From Epiperipatus broadwayi (Eukaryota > Onychophora > Udeonychophora > Euonychophora > Peripatidae): DNA of 64,000 bases. The position numbers and the translations under genes were made by a program. The DNA lies in assembly GCA_028023455.1 (NCBI GenBank), contig JAQFVV010006208.1, positions 9,590,963 to 9,654,962 on the forward strand, given 5' to 3'. Shown here piece after piece: positions 46,836 through 58,373 of this stretch. The notes under the pieces are model-generated. The model was not told the DNA's origin. It worked only from the letters and a program-made list of their open reading frames with translations, and searched no databases. Positions within the stretch are counted from its first letter, which is position 1, and every line of letters begins with the position of its first letter.

Positions 46836-47219
46836 AAACTATACTTATATTCAATCAAACATTATATATATATATTCAATGCTAAAATATTTAAATGTTT
46901 GAAATGAGATAGTCTGCTATTTATTTATACTTTAAAATAATTTTAACATATTATTTGCATATATGTTGGGTGAATTCATTCTGATAATTTAATTATTTAT
47001 TAGAAATGTAGTTTCTATTCCTTTTATGTAAGAGTTTAAGATTCATTATAGTCTTTCCATTGCCTTTTTATTTTATCAAACAGTAGTACTTAATCCCTTT
47101 GTTTGTTAATTATAAATTTTTTGTTTTGATTTTAAGTTTTCAGTTCTTTTATTTGCATTGTATTAGCTTTCAATTAAATCATATTAATTTTCACCTTTAT
47201 TATTACACAAGATTACCTG

Positions 47220-48060
47220 TTTATTACCTTGCTGGCTTTGCCCCAACCAGCACTTACATTAAAAAGATAGAGACTCTTTGGAGGAGATTATGCTGGAGGG
47301 AGGCGCACTATCATCAATCTTAACCTACTACAAAAGCCTAAGTTGCTAAATGGGTTTGTGCTACATTCCATCAAAATTTTTCAGATCCAAAGAACTCCCT
47401 GTTAGACATTGAATGTCCCATTCCATTTGGAGGAGGTTTTCCCGATTGACAAACCTCCACCAAAGCACAGAGGACTAGTTCCAACAACATGTCACCCTTG
47501 TGCTTGCAAGCATCAAAACATCTGGCTCCCTGTTTGGTTCCAGGCTCACATACTGGGACACCTACTATCTGAGGTTCAATGGGAAAACAAAAACTCCTAA
47601 TCTACTTCCTATTGCAATTCCCAGGTTCGTGAAATGGACCGATTTTTCAAGCTTGAGCCGAAATACATGGACTTTTACTCAAGATGAACCTTGGAGCCCT
47701 TCCCAAATGAGCTATTCTATGTCACCCCACAAGTTCCGATGTGTGGCAAACAGAAAGAGACCATGGATCACATTCTGTTTCAATGTGATTCATGGTCTGA
47801 CCTTTGAAACTTTGTACTGAGGAAAATGACTGTCCCTGATCCAGTCTGTGTGATGATCTGGCATGCCTTTGAGAAAGTTCTATTCAACATCATCCATCTG
47901 GCAACATATATAAATTTCAGGATATGGACCATTAGATGCAAATCTCTGTTTAAAAAAGGAACTGACCTCCTGATTGAAGATCTCTTGGATAAATTCATCC
48001 AGAAAGCTATAGAATTGGATAGGAGAACTTGTTTGACTCATCATCATAAAAACATATTTT
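47220..48060 (+). pseudogene. Non-LTR retrotransposon 3' ORF (RT C-terminus and zinc-binding tail), degenerate
   Basis: The opening frame reads APTSTYIKKIETLWRRLCW, equivalent to the I..L...F.W block after the RT domain in L1/Tx1-type and similar elements. After frameshifts the last part reads CGKQKETMDHILFQCDSW, the ET..H.L..C zinc-binding block that ends many non-LTR ORF2 proteins. After a stop it continues as FVLRKMTVPDPVCVMIWH then FKKGTDLLIEDLLDKFIQ. Several frame changes make it inactive. Composition is richer in G/C than its surroundings, as expected of coding-derived DNA. Confidence 0.75.
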
Positions 48061-48064
48061 GATC

Positions 48065-49615
48065 AGATCAGTTTAGTACCTGTAGTACAGCATTTAGGGA
48101 TGTGCATATATGCTTGTGCCATCTTTCAACTTCATTTTCCATTCATGAACTTCATTAAACCACCAAATATCATGTTTCATAGTAAAATATTTGATTTTCT
48201 AATCCATAGTTTGAATAACCAGTTAAAACACAATTTAAATGAATTGATAGATCACTGGACCAATAAAGCTGATTTTTATTTATTTAGAATATTTAATAAT
48301 AATAAAAAAAAGTTATGGGGAAACTTTCATTAAGTTAAACTATCTTTGTAAATCATATATATTAAGATTAAATAAGCATATAAAAATCTAAATAGTAAAT
48401 AAATATTTCTGTCATAAATAAATATTCTATTTTACTTTATTGTTTTGCCAAAGAACTTTAAGGTTATGATTAAAATAGTTTCTAATAATTTAAATCCAAA
48501 AGTGTAGTTAATAACAGCTTAATATTAGAGAAGTTCAGATTATTCTAATACAATTTAGTATATCCAGTTTGTTGCCTGAGTAAACCATAATACTAATTAA
48601 ATTTAATTTAGAAGTTAATGGGTAGTTGTCATAACTAGTTTTTAACAATAATCAATCCATTTGTTAAAATAGTATTATTAAAATTGAGTTTAGAGATTAA
48701 ACTAAATTAGTTGATGTGAAAAATAAGTAATTAGTTTAGAGTTATATTAGTTAGTTTAAAAGATATGGAATAATTTCTAGATGTGTGTGGATGTGCATGC
48801 ATTAACAATTTAAAATTTTGTTTCTTAATGGGAATACTTCTTTATTTTAGAATATTGGATATTATTCTAGAATATTCTTATTTGGTTAAAAAATTAAATA
48901 AAGTATTGGTGGATCTCTAAATTTGTTCATTAACATAATAATTATTGTGTAATATTTATATTTTATTTTATTTTAACAATATAATTTCTTAATTAATCTA
49001 TATCTTCAATAATTGTTAACATTCCAAGACTATCATGTTTGATTGACTGTCTAGTAAATATTTAAATTGTCATTATTTTTAGATTCAGACTATATATACT
49101 AATTAACTGTTAATTTGAAGGTAGAAGTATTAGGTTTCCTGTTAATCAAAATGATTGGCATTAGCAAGATATAAAAGGTGCTCAAATACATGCTAATTTT
49201 TTAAATGATTCTTTTATCTATCATTGAATAAGAAATACTAGAAGTTTAAAACTTTAATAGCTAAAGTCAAAATGAGAGTATAAATTTTTTTAAATAAGTT
49301 TTTTTTTCAAGTAAAATGAGTACGTAAAAAACTATCAGGTGCTAAGTATTATTCAATGTTAATTGAAAATCTAAATCAGATATTGAAAGAAGAATTTGGA
49401 AAGCAAAATTTAATTGCCTACTGATGAATAAAACATTATTCTACAAAATTTACATGTTGCAGGTATCAAACATAATTTATTCTATTTCACTTAAAAACAA
49501 TTATTTACTTATGCCCTACATTTATCACATACTATTTAAATTTCTTGTTTTAGAGTAAATTTACTGGAAGCTTACTTTAATGTTAACTATAACAATTTTA
49601 CCATTCTTTTATAAC
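48065..49615. other. A+T-rich intergenic DNA
   Basis: No gene, repeat or RNA motif was recognised. Confidence 0.45.
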
Positions 49616-49619
49616 TTAA

Positions 49620-49846
49620 GATTCAAAGATCAGCCTTTCAAGCGAATTGTGCATGCGTCTTCTGCATAAATACTATATCTTGTATTACTGATAAGCTAAA
49701 ATTAATAACTGAGGTGAAACTATAAGTTTATTAATAGTAAGTTCCATAATCATAGTTCTTTTTTGTGGAGTGAAGTATTCATTTATTATTTAACACTTGC
49801 AGAAGATGCATGCACAATTAGCTTGAAAGGCTGATCTTTGAATGTA
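49620..49846. mobile_element. MITE-like element with about 52-bp terminal inverted repeats
   Basis: The left end ATTCAAAGATCAGCCTTTC and the right end GAAAGGCTGATCTTTGAAT are exact complements, and similarity continues for about 52 bp (GAATTGTGCATGC). The unique centre is about 120 bp. No clear target duplication was identified. No protein is encoded. Confidence 0.75.
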
Positions 49847-49849
49847 TAC

Positions 49850-50369
49850 AATTGTATGCATAGCATCATATAAAAATAAATGCTTAATAATTGTCAGAAA
49901 CTTCTAAAATGTTTTGCTATCTATTAAATGGCATTTTATTATTGTCGATAATTAATTAGGTATATATATCAGCTTGACTAAAAAATGCTTGATAAATTAA
50001 TTTATGCTCTCAAAAAATTAATTCAAAATCAAAAATATTTAAACTTTTTGTCTTATGAAATGTTATGTTTATAGTATTAACAAATTATACTGCTATATTA
50101 AATATTTACTTCAACCTTGCTTAAATTTAGAGGATAAAGTTTATGACCAAACCACTATATAAATGATTTTGACTAAACGACATTATATTTGAATGTTTTG
50201 TTCAGAAAACTTGCTTAATTATATATAAAAATGGTATGAGTGGTAAACTACTATATTAAATATTTTACATAGAAAGTGTGCATAATTTGGAAAAGAAATG
50301 TTTATGAACAAAGTGTTGTATTGAATATTTTGTTTGGAAAAACTTACTTAAATTGGAAAATTATAAATT
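49850..50369. other. A+T-rich intergenic DNA
   Basis: Nothing recognised. Confidence 0.4.
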
Positions 50370-50480
50370 TTATTAAACGCCCATTATTATATTAAGTAAT
50401 AATTTACTAAGGCTGTAACCTTAGAAATAAGCGTCTGAAAAATACGAAGGTAGGGACCTCTATAGGTCTTAAAACACAAG
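50370..50480 (+). repeat. Family C terminal fragment
   Basis: Contains TTAAACGCCCATTATTATAT, AAGGCTGTAACCTTAG and GGTAGGGACCTCTATAGG, the outer part of a family C unit, then stops at ACACAAG. Confidence 0.65.
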
Positions 50481-52399
50481 AAATGTTGAAATTGTCCTCT
50501 CAATTATATACTTGATGATTCATGAAATAATGGCCATTCATTTATTAGCATTTTCTTTGTGTGTGTGTGTGTGTGTATGAAGTCTTTATAAAAATGAGAA
50601 AACTGTCAATGCATAAGTGCTTTTTAAAAAAATGTTGCAAGCATTTGAAGACACTTGTTGAATTTCTTTACTACCTAACCAGCAGATTGCAAGATTAAGA
50701 ACGTTGATATTTTATATGCTATATATAACAAAAGATTTTGGTAAAATGTTATGCTTTAGGTTTAAGTCATATATTTATAACATTATTATTATTTGCTATT
50801 TTAAATATTAAATTTTAATATTTTACATGTTATGGTCTAGCATGTATGACAAAGATTTTTTTATTATTCATACTATATACTGTATAATGATTTGGTATTA
50901 TGTTATTTTAAAGAGTATTGCTTTGCCCTTTATTAGGAGAAGTACATAGTTATAAAGAATGCTATAGGTTTATGAAAGATGGTGTATATTTCTTGCCTTT
51001 TTAATTGTTTATGGCTACATTTATTCAGTCATATTTGACAACTATATTATTACTTTATTGTTTTTATGCATAAATTTGGCATTATGTTTATTGAAAGTTT
51101 AGAAATAACTCTCTTGTATATGTGGTACATGTTAGCTGACCAGTATATTTTTCCAAGGTATGCACATTTCCATCTGGATGGTTTGGAGATCAAGTTTAGC
51201 TCTCTCCGATATTGTTGATATTTTTTGAGTGATATTTCCTCATGTTTTATGGTTACATTTGTGGTAGTTCATCTAGAGACAAGAATCCTAATATATTTTC
51301 TTGCCCTCAGAAAGTAGGTGCATATTTTTGGGATTCATACCACCATTAGGTGTATTGCTTGAGTTAGCTTGTCCTTTTGGAAGTATCTTTTTTATATTAT
51401 ATTTACCCCCAAGTATGGTGGAGTGTATATTTTAGTATATTAGTAATTGATAGGTTTGTTATTTTGAAGTGTATCATTCTTTGTTCAGGAGCACTTTTAA
51501 ATCCTAAGGGTAGGTTGAGAGTTTTGATGTGTAAATATGTTTCGCTGTGCTTTTCTAGCACTACATGAGATAAAACTGATAATTATTTATTCAAAATTAT
51601 CAATTTACATTCTTTAGTCTAAATAAGCAATGTGCATCATCATCATCCAGAAGTAAGTCATCATTGGATTGGTAAGATCTAAAGATCATTCAGGTTTACT
51701 CATTGTTGGGACACTAGCATGGAGTGTATGAGTTATGTGTAATCTCTGAGAACAATTTAAAGATTTAGTATAACTTCAACAATTAAAAACAGTAGAATTA
51801 ATAAGTAATTCATAAATTAGTGAAAACTATAGATTATAAAATTGTATAATTGTTTTAGGGCATATTTTATGTACAGAGGTATATTTTTTATAATTTAATA
51901 AAGTTCTACCACTTTAAAAAACTATATATTTTAGTGATAATATTCATTAAACTTTAAGGATAAATTTTTTTCTAATAATCTCTTACTTATCAGATATACT
52001 TGTCCACCTAAGACCATCATAGGTCATGGATATTTATTTATTTTTAATTTATTAATTTCAAATAAGTTTAAATTGTAAAAGTATTCTCCTGTAAGCAACA
52101 GCATTGAATTATTATATCAGTGTTTTGAAAATTTTGTAATAGACTTTCCATGATGTGCGTGTTTATAAAATTTGTTTATTGTAAAATAAATTTTATTTTG
52201 TTATGTCTTGTGTAGTGTCTCTGCAACGCCTTGGTATTCGCCAATCAATATCCAGAAATCTAAACAATGTGTAATTTATAATGCAAATATTGTCATGCTA
52301 TGTATTCAAAGGACATTCGCATAAATTGAAAATTTACACTATTTTATGATAATGATTTTGCAGATATGAAGAATGTATTTGAAATAAAATATTATTCAT
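50481..52399. other. Intergenic DNA, no gene seen
   Basis: A GT microsatellite lies at 50560-50576. Short frames such as 51377-51568 show no motif. Confidence 0.4.
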
Positions 52400-52710
52400 T
52401 TTATTCTATTGATCCCTTTTATCAATAGAGATGGAATCTCACCTCTATTAATAGTCTCATATATTTTAGATACATCATATCTATTGCTTAAATAATTTTT
52501 GAACAAACTAAGCAATTTATCTCTATTTCTACAATTTTCTAAATTGTGAATTAATTGTTTATGTTTAATGATGTCAAAAGCCTTATAAAAATCTAAAAAT
52601 ATATACTTACATATTTATTATCGTTTAATTTTATCAATTAATTTTATCTGCAAAATTCTCCATTAATGTATTGAAGTTCTTCATTCAAGAGTTCACATTG
52701 TTTTTTATTA
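52400..52710 (-). pseudogene. Non-LTR reverse transcriptase fragment
   Basis: The minus strand reads IYFLDFYKAFDIIKHKQLI then CRNRDKLLSLFKNYLSNR. This is the motif A region (LDFSKAFD) and the following LF.NYLSNR block of non-LTR RTs. Upstream text has stops. It lacks the other catalytic aspartates and is a short relic. It sequence-matches neither RTE tail in this window. Confidence 0.75.
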
Positions 52711-52847
52711 AAAAATTATTTTTATTTAAAATTTTGAAAATTATTTTATGAATATAATTTTCTATTATTTAGCAACTGAAAGAATTAATATAGCTTTACA
52801 GCTGTTAATATTATTTTTATCAATTGTTCTTACTAAAAATGTTTTTA

Positions 52848-53246
52848 CAGGCAAACTCTCTATACGTATTGCCACTCAGTGCAAGCCAGAGTAATCAATG
52901 GATGCCAGAAGGCTTGTGCATAAAATCACCATCTAGTGCCTACTCATCCAATAGCTGCAGACTAGTTTCTGGCTTGTGGCGTTCGTCAGTGAGCAGCCTT
53001 GGATCTGAGAGTACTCTGCACCAGTGCTCTTATATCCAATGCTCCTCCCTGACGAAGGCCACAAGCCAGAAACTCATTTAGGGATATTGGATGAGTAAGC
53101 ACTAGATGGGAATTTTATGCACAAGCCTTCTGGCATCCATTGATTACTCTGGCTTGCACTGAGTGGCAATACGTATAAAGAGTTTTGTCGTTTTAATAGT
53201 TAAGAGCAAGCATAAGAAATGGCGATCATGTGATGTTTATTGGCTT
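52848..53246. mobile_element. Family A compact foldback with near-exact TSD
   Basis: Inverted arms begin CAGGCAAACTCTC and end in the complement GAGTTTTGTCG, followed by the family tail GATCATGTGATGTTTA. The flanks AAAAATGTTTTTA (52835-52847) and AAATATGTTTTTA (53247-53259) differ at one base. Both arms carry TACGTATTGCC where other copies have CAGTAGTGCC. Both ribozyme segments have the CTGACGA core, but one has a disturbed stem II and the other a broken stem III. Confidence 0.78.
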
Positions 53247-53737
53247 AAATATGTTTTTAAAAATGTAGAAAATTGACTATTATATAGTATTTTATTGATC
53301 ATGTAAATTATATTTAATAAAATATTTTATATATCTATCATTCTGATTTTATCTATTTCTAGGTTTATATATACTCTATATTCTTTTGTATGATTCTTTT
53401 TCATTTAAATTTGACAAGAATACTGAATGAGGTTTTTGAAATATTAATATCATGAGTATATGTTCATAATTTACTAATTCTTTCTAAAAATATGGCATTA
53501 AAAGAATTTTGGTAAACAGAAAAGTATTCTTTATATTAAAATGTTTGTTAAATCTATATATATAGAATTAGATTTCATTAATAATATTTCTTTTTTGTTC
53601 AAATTTTTTTTTATGTCACCTTTATTTTCATTAAAAAATTTTAAATATAACAATTGTTTCTCTGTTTTTAACATAGAATTGATTTTATTTTTTAGTCCCT
53701 TATATTATAAAGTAAATCATGATTTTATTTATTTACG

Positions 53738-54212
53738 TAAATACAAGCTTATAAAAGCAACACCACGTTATATATGACTTGCTTTTTTGATTACTATAAT
53801 TTTACCTTTAAGGCCATGGCAATTATAAGGCTATTAATATATGGTAGATCTGAATTCATTTCAGTCCCATATAGCTATTTAAGTTAGATAGCTAGAATTA
53901 AAGACATTTTCATGCCCGAAAATTTCAGAGTTTCTGCTTAAATATTATGTATTAAATAAGTGCTGTTTTTTTGAGTTGATATTTTAGATCTAGTGTCTGA
54001 ATGTTCACGCTCCTCACTGAGGTGAGCCATAAGCTCGAAACCAATTGGTCTGTGGATAAGAACATTCCAAATTGAGATTTTAAATGTTTTCTCTAACCGC
54101 ACTTATGAATTAAGAGTTTGTTTGAGCTATTTGTATGCTCTCTATATTACGTTCGTAAACACAAGCTTATAAAAGCAATGTCGCGTTATATATGACTTGC
54201 TTTTTTGATTAC
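53738..54212 (+). mobile_element. Family F unit with terminal repeat
   Basis: The block begins TACAAGCTTATAAAAGCAA and repeats that start 425 bp later (GTAAACACAAGC at 54163), so it is one unit plus about 50 bp of the next. This is the outcome expected when a circular or multimeric RNA is copied past one turn. A tRNA-like segment (GGCAATTATAAGG, then TTTCAGTCCCA) precedes the ribozyme at 53999-54067. Confidence 0.75.
53999..54067 (+). ncRNA. Hammerhead-like ribozyme, family F, best copy
   Basis: Outer stem I GAATGTTC pairs perfectly with GAACATTC (54060-54067). Inner stem I TCCTCA/TGTGGA has one mismatch. The first core strand is CTGAGGT (54017-54023), with A9 replaced by U. Stem II GAGC CATAA GCTC is perfect, GAA is intact, stem III is the palindrome ACCAATTGGT, and C at 54050 is the cleavage base. 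All elements except A9 fit a type I hammerhead. Confidence 0.7.
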
Positions 54213-54598
54213 ATTCTTTCTGTAATTTCTCTTTATCTTGTTTTAATTTTAATATTTTTTTTTATTTATCCAATTAACATTGCATTTTTTGTTATAATAA
54301 TTTCCTTTGATTTTTTTGTATGTCTTTGAATATTTATACAAATTCTTGTACATAATCTTAATATCATTAATTTTGTTTCATTACAATCTACTTTTCTCAT
54401 AAAATATTTCTAATTAATTTATTATTAAACAACGTCAATTTATTTTCAAATATTTCTGATATGATTTTAATATTTGATTACATTTCCATACTCTGCCATT
54501 TTAAATATTAATGTGAAAAAATACTCATTCAGAGTTTAAATATAAAATGTAATAATATTTATTGTACAAAGTATGCCTTTGATGCTTTCGTGACATTT
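54213..54598. other. A+T-rich intergenic DNA
   Basis: Nothing recognised. Confidence 0.4.
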
Positions 54599-54965
54599 TC
54601 ATGGTCTGTCTGCTGAGAACATTAATTTTTTGTTAATTTTAATGCTGTTAGTTTTTTGTTTAATAATATATTCATTTTGTATAATAAACCAAGCCTCTTT
54701 TATTTTACATTTGCGATCGTTATTCTCTATGCACATAACTTTAACGGCATTCAGATCATAGCCATAACCATGTTCTGTCTCATAGTTATGAATGATGGAT
54801 GAATTAAATGCTTCATGTTTAATTTCAGATTTTTTATACATTAATGGGTGTTGAGTCATTCTAGTTTAAATATTTGCCTTGGTCATACCCTAATATACAT
54901 ATGGGCTGTCTTTTTGGTTGCAGTTCACAGCATAGACCACATTTGGGGGCAGACCAATATGTCAG
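54599..54965 (-). pseudogene. GIY-YIG domain remnant, left copy (Penelope-like)
   Basis: The minus strand reads VVYAVNCNQKDSPYVY, a stop region, then an 86-residue frame with EAFNSSIIHNYETEHGYGYD, VKVMCIEN and KIKEAWFII. The V-Y...Y.Y-G lead, the H near the middle and the K-I-K-E-A motif follow the order of GIY-YIG domains at the C-terminus of Penelope-like proteins. It is inverted relative to the copy at 54.98-55.30 kb. The family is more distant from the 59-61 kb element. Confidence 0.55.
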
Positions 54966-54979
54966 ATTCAGAACTCCCA

Positions 54980-55300
54980 TTAATTTAAACAAGTTCATTA
55001 ACAATATAGAAGAACAAAATTTTAACATGGACCACCCCAAGTGTGGTATATGCTGAGAACTGCAGCCAAAAAGACTCTCCATATGTATATTATGGTGAGA
55101 CCAGAGCTAATTTTAGAATTATAATGACTCCTAAGAAAAGCCTGAAGCATTTAATTCATCCATCTTTTGTAATTATGAGAGAGAAGATGACCATAGCTGT
55201 GATCCAAGTGTTGTTAAAGTTATGTGCAAAGAAATGATCACAAATATAAAATAAAAGAGGTTTGGTTCATTAGGCAACATGAATATGTAACGAACCTAAA
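54980..55300 (+). pseudogene. GIY-YIG domain remnant, right copy
   Basis: The plus strand reads VVYAENCSQKDSPYVYYGETRAN in consecutive blocks, then LKHLIHPSFVIM. After a frameshift it continues with VVKVMCKEM-like text. YGET matches the second half of the GIY-YIG signature (YIGET). Frameshifts and stops interrupt it. Together with 54599-54965 it forms a head-to-head pair like the younger one at 59-61 kb. Confidence 0.5.
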
Positions 55301-55309
55301 CACTAATAG

Positions 55310-56025
55310 CATTTAAATCAGTAAAAAAATAATGATCTCAGCAGACTGTCCATGAATATGATGTGAACGCATGAAAGAGTCAAAAGTATACTCTGTACAA
55401 GAAATATCATTGAATTTTATATTCAAACTCTGTACAAATATTTTTTCACATTAAGATTTTCATTTTTGTATTTAATTTGGTGTAGATAGAAATGTAAAGT
55501 AATGATCACAAGTTTTTTTAATAATCATAGTGAAAATATGATTTTCCATTAGATTTATACTAATATGATCAATGCATGTAGAAAGTATATTATCTGATAT
55601 AATTCCGTCTCTTGTGTATGTTTTAATGTGACAAAATATACTATGAGTAACTAATATATCTTTATAATCTTCAACAAAGCTTTAGAATTTTTACATAAAT
55701 CAATATTTATATCATTTATTAATTTTATTTTATTATTAATTTGTTTAAAAACATTTTAATCATGATTTTAATTCATTTACAAATATTCTACAATTATTAT
55801 CTGGTGGTTTATATACTGCTTATAATAAGTTTTTTTGATAGTCTTTTGATAGCCAGTTACAGCCACTTGATGGCGTTATGTGTTAAAACAATAAAATGTA
55901 ATGTTAGCGGATCACGATTTTTTAAATACGGTGACTTTTTTTGATTTTACTCTGTCTTTAATATTTAATTTTTAGGGTTTTTTCTTTCTATTCCGTCTTT
56001 AGGATTTCATTTTTAGGTTGTTTTT
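55310..56025. other. A+T-rich intergenic DNA
   Basis: Nothing recognised beyond short frames. Confidence 0.4.
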
Positions 56026-56029
56026 TTTT

Positions 56030-56495
56030 TTTTTTTTTGGTGATATGGTGATTTTTTGCAGGGCTTTAACTTTTATTTTTTTTAAATCAATTGTTATTAC
56101 CTTTTTTAAAAAATAAAAAAAAAAAACTTTTGTCTCTATCTTTTGTCTCAGTGAAGACAAAGTATTTTTCACCCCTCCCCCCAAATTAAAATAAGATCAA
56201 AATTTTTGACTTTTTTAAATTTCGTTTTCTTTTTTTTTTTAGTTTAAAAATACGGACACTTTTTTTTTTGTCTATAAGGTGATATTTTTTGGCTTTATTT
56301 GTATACCGCTGATATACTAAAACTTTTAATTTTTAAAAGCAATTTTTATGACCTTTTTTAAAAAATAAAAACAAACCAAAAATAACTTTTGTCTCTATCT
56401 TTTGTCTCAGTGAAGACAAAGTATTTCTCAACACACTCCCCACAAAAACATTAAAATAAGATCAAAACTTTGGACTTTTTCAACTTTCCTTGTCT
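56030..56495 (+). repeat. Two-unit tandem repeat with conserved hairpin
   Basis: GTCTCTATCTTTTGTCTC occurs at 56132 and 56391 (259-bp period). Each is followed by AGTGAAGACAAAG, so CTTTTGTCT can pair with AGACAAAG around a CAGTGA-type loop. The hairpin is identical in both units while the flanks have diverged more. ATTAAAATAAGATC follows in both. No coding potential is present. Confidence 0.65.
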
Positions 56496-56499
56496 TTTT

Positions 56500-57010
56500 T
56501 TAATTCAAAAGTTACATAGCTTCAAAGGTGTTAACTTCTAGTTTTCAATAAAAATATTTTAATAATCTGTATTTTTTTTAGAATTTATATTATATGAATT
56601 ATCTTCTTTATTTTTTATTTTTGTTTCCCTTAATATTATAAAATCAACTAGATTAATGCTAGTGTATATAGTTGCAATTAATTCAACCCGATTTTTTTTA
56701 TACTGCCAGAAGTTACATGAAACATATATTATAGATATTGTTTTCAATCTTACATTTTTTAAATCTCAATTTCTCTTTTTTTAAATGTGTTAAATTTCTT
56801 TAGACCATATATTCAATATCATCCAACATTGAAAGCTTATACATTTTATATCATTGCTAAAACATATTTCTCTACTTCAATTGTTGACATTTTAATTAAT
56901 CCATAAAAATATTTAACATGTATATACCTATAAGGGAAAGATGTGATTCTTTAAAATTCCTCATACTTATAAATATATCTTAGTTTATGTCCTATATAAG
57001 ATCTTGACAT
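56500..57010. other. A+T-rich intergenic DNA
   Basis: Nothing recognised. Confidence 0.4.
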
Positions 57011-57027
57011 AAAAGCGATCTTTTATT

Positions 57028-57591
57028 AAACAGGCAAAACTCTCCATACAGTAGTGCCACCCTGTGCCAACCAGAGTAATCAATGGATGCCAGAAGACTT
57101 GTGCATAAAATCCCTATCTAATGCCTATTCATCCAATATTCCCATACTAGTTCTGGCTTGTAGCCTTCATCAATGAGGAGCCTTAGATCTGAGATCACTG
57201 CAGCTAGATCTTAGGATCTAATGCAACCCTCCAGCAGCCACCTTTTATCTCTACTTAACTACAAAACTATGAGAATGAAATTAAAAACACAATAATATTT
57301 TCAACTTAAGCTCAATAGCTTACATAGTCATATGGGTCTAAACTCAGTTCAGCACTCATACATTCTGGTGTCTTTGGCTCTTTAACAACCATAGCCACCA
57401 CTATCCTATTAGGCAGGATTGGTGTTCACCACTAAACATCATATGATTATCATCTCTTATGCTAGCACATAACTGTTATTAAACAGGCAAAATTCTCCAT
57501 ACAGTAGTGCCATCCTGTGCCAACCAGAGTAATCAATAACAGTTATGTGCTAGCATAAGAGATGGTGATCATGTGATGTTTAGTGGTTTAA
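57028..57591 (-). mobile_element. Family A unit plus inverted partial, degenerate TSD
   Basis: A full unit starting AGGCAAAACTCTCC (57032) is followed by a partial second start (57484) that turns back on itself after CAGAGTAATCAAT into the family tail ending TTTAGTGGTTTA. The flanks GCGATCTTTTAT (57015-57026) and GCAATCTTCTAT (57592-57603) match at 10 of 12. The minus-strand ribozyme reads TTGATGA for CTGATGA and GAAC for GAAAC, so it is dead. On the minus strand the tRNA-like segment is well preserved. Confidence 0.78.
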
Positions 57592-57603
57592 GCAATCTTC
57601 TAT

Positions 57604-58373
57604 CTCTATGTAAACTCCAATAAAAACTATTACTGTCTATTGAGTAAGAAGTTTAGAATGTAACTGTCATTTTCAATTGGTGGTTATTTAGCAACATCAT
57701 TTGTTAAAATATATTTCATTTGGCTACACATTTTATATATACATACATGTAAATGTTGAAAATATAATGAGATATGAGTATTCATCCAGAAATATTTTAG
57801 GTAAAATGCAACTAGACAAACAAACAATTGGCAACTGACATTTCAAGCTAAAATCACAATATTTACAAACATTATTATCTGTCTGATTCATTTTAAGCCA
57901 AAACTTGATCTGCTTTTAGCTTAGTCCTCTAGTAACTTATATTGTTTAGAGAACTATAGTAAAAGCAAGCCCACGTTTGGCTTAAAGTAAATCATATAAA
58001 AAATACTATTTTTAAAAACATGATTTCAACTGGATGTCAGTTTTTAATTAATTAGCTACCTGGTTACATCATAATTGCAACGTTTCTGGATAAATACTTT
58101 TAAATTCCCATAATAATTATGATATGTACATGTATAAAGTCTGTGAAAATCTGCTAATTATTATATATAATTCTTTATATGAGAAGCTCGTTATTTGTTA
58201 AAATATCTAGAAAGTGAAAATTCTGCCAGTTTTCACGCATTATCATAATTGGAAAAGAATAAATATCTTTATGTTGTTCTTCCATAAAATAATAACAGAA
58301 AATAATAAGTTCTTTCACAACAGCTATATAACTATCAAAAATTTTTATACCTAAAAGCCTTTTTCAGCACCTG
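57604..58373. other. Intergenic DNA, right end inverted relative to 61.6 kb
   Basis: 58290-58373 (TAACAGAAAATAATAAG, TTTTTATACCTAAAAGCC) is the inverted counterpart of about 61597-61690, so the Penelope-like palindrome once extended to here. The remainder shows nothing recognisable. Confidence 0.5.
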
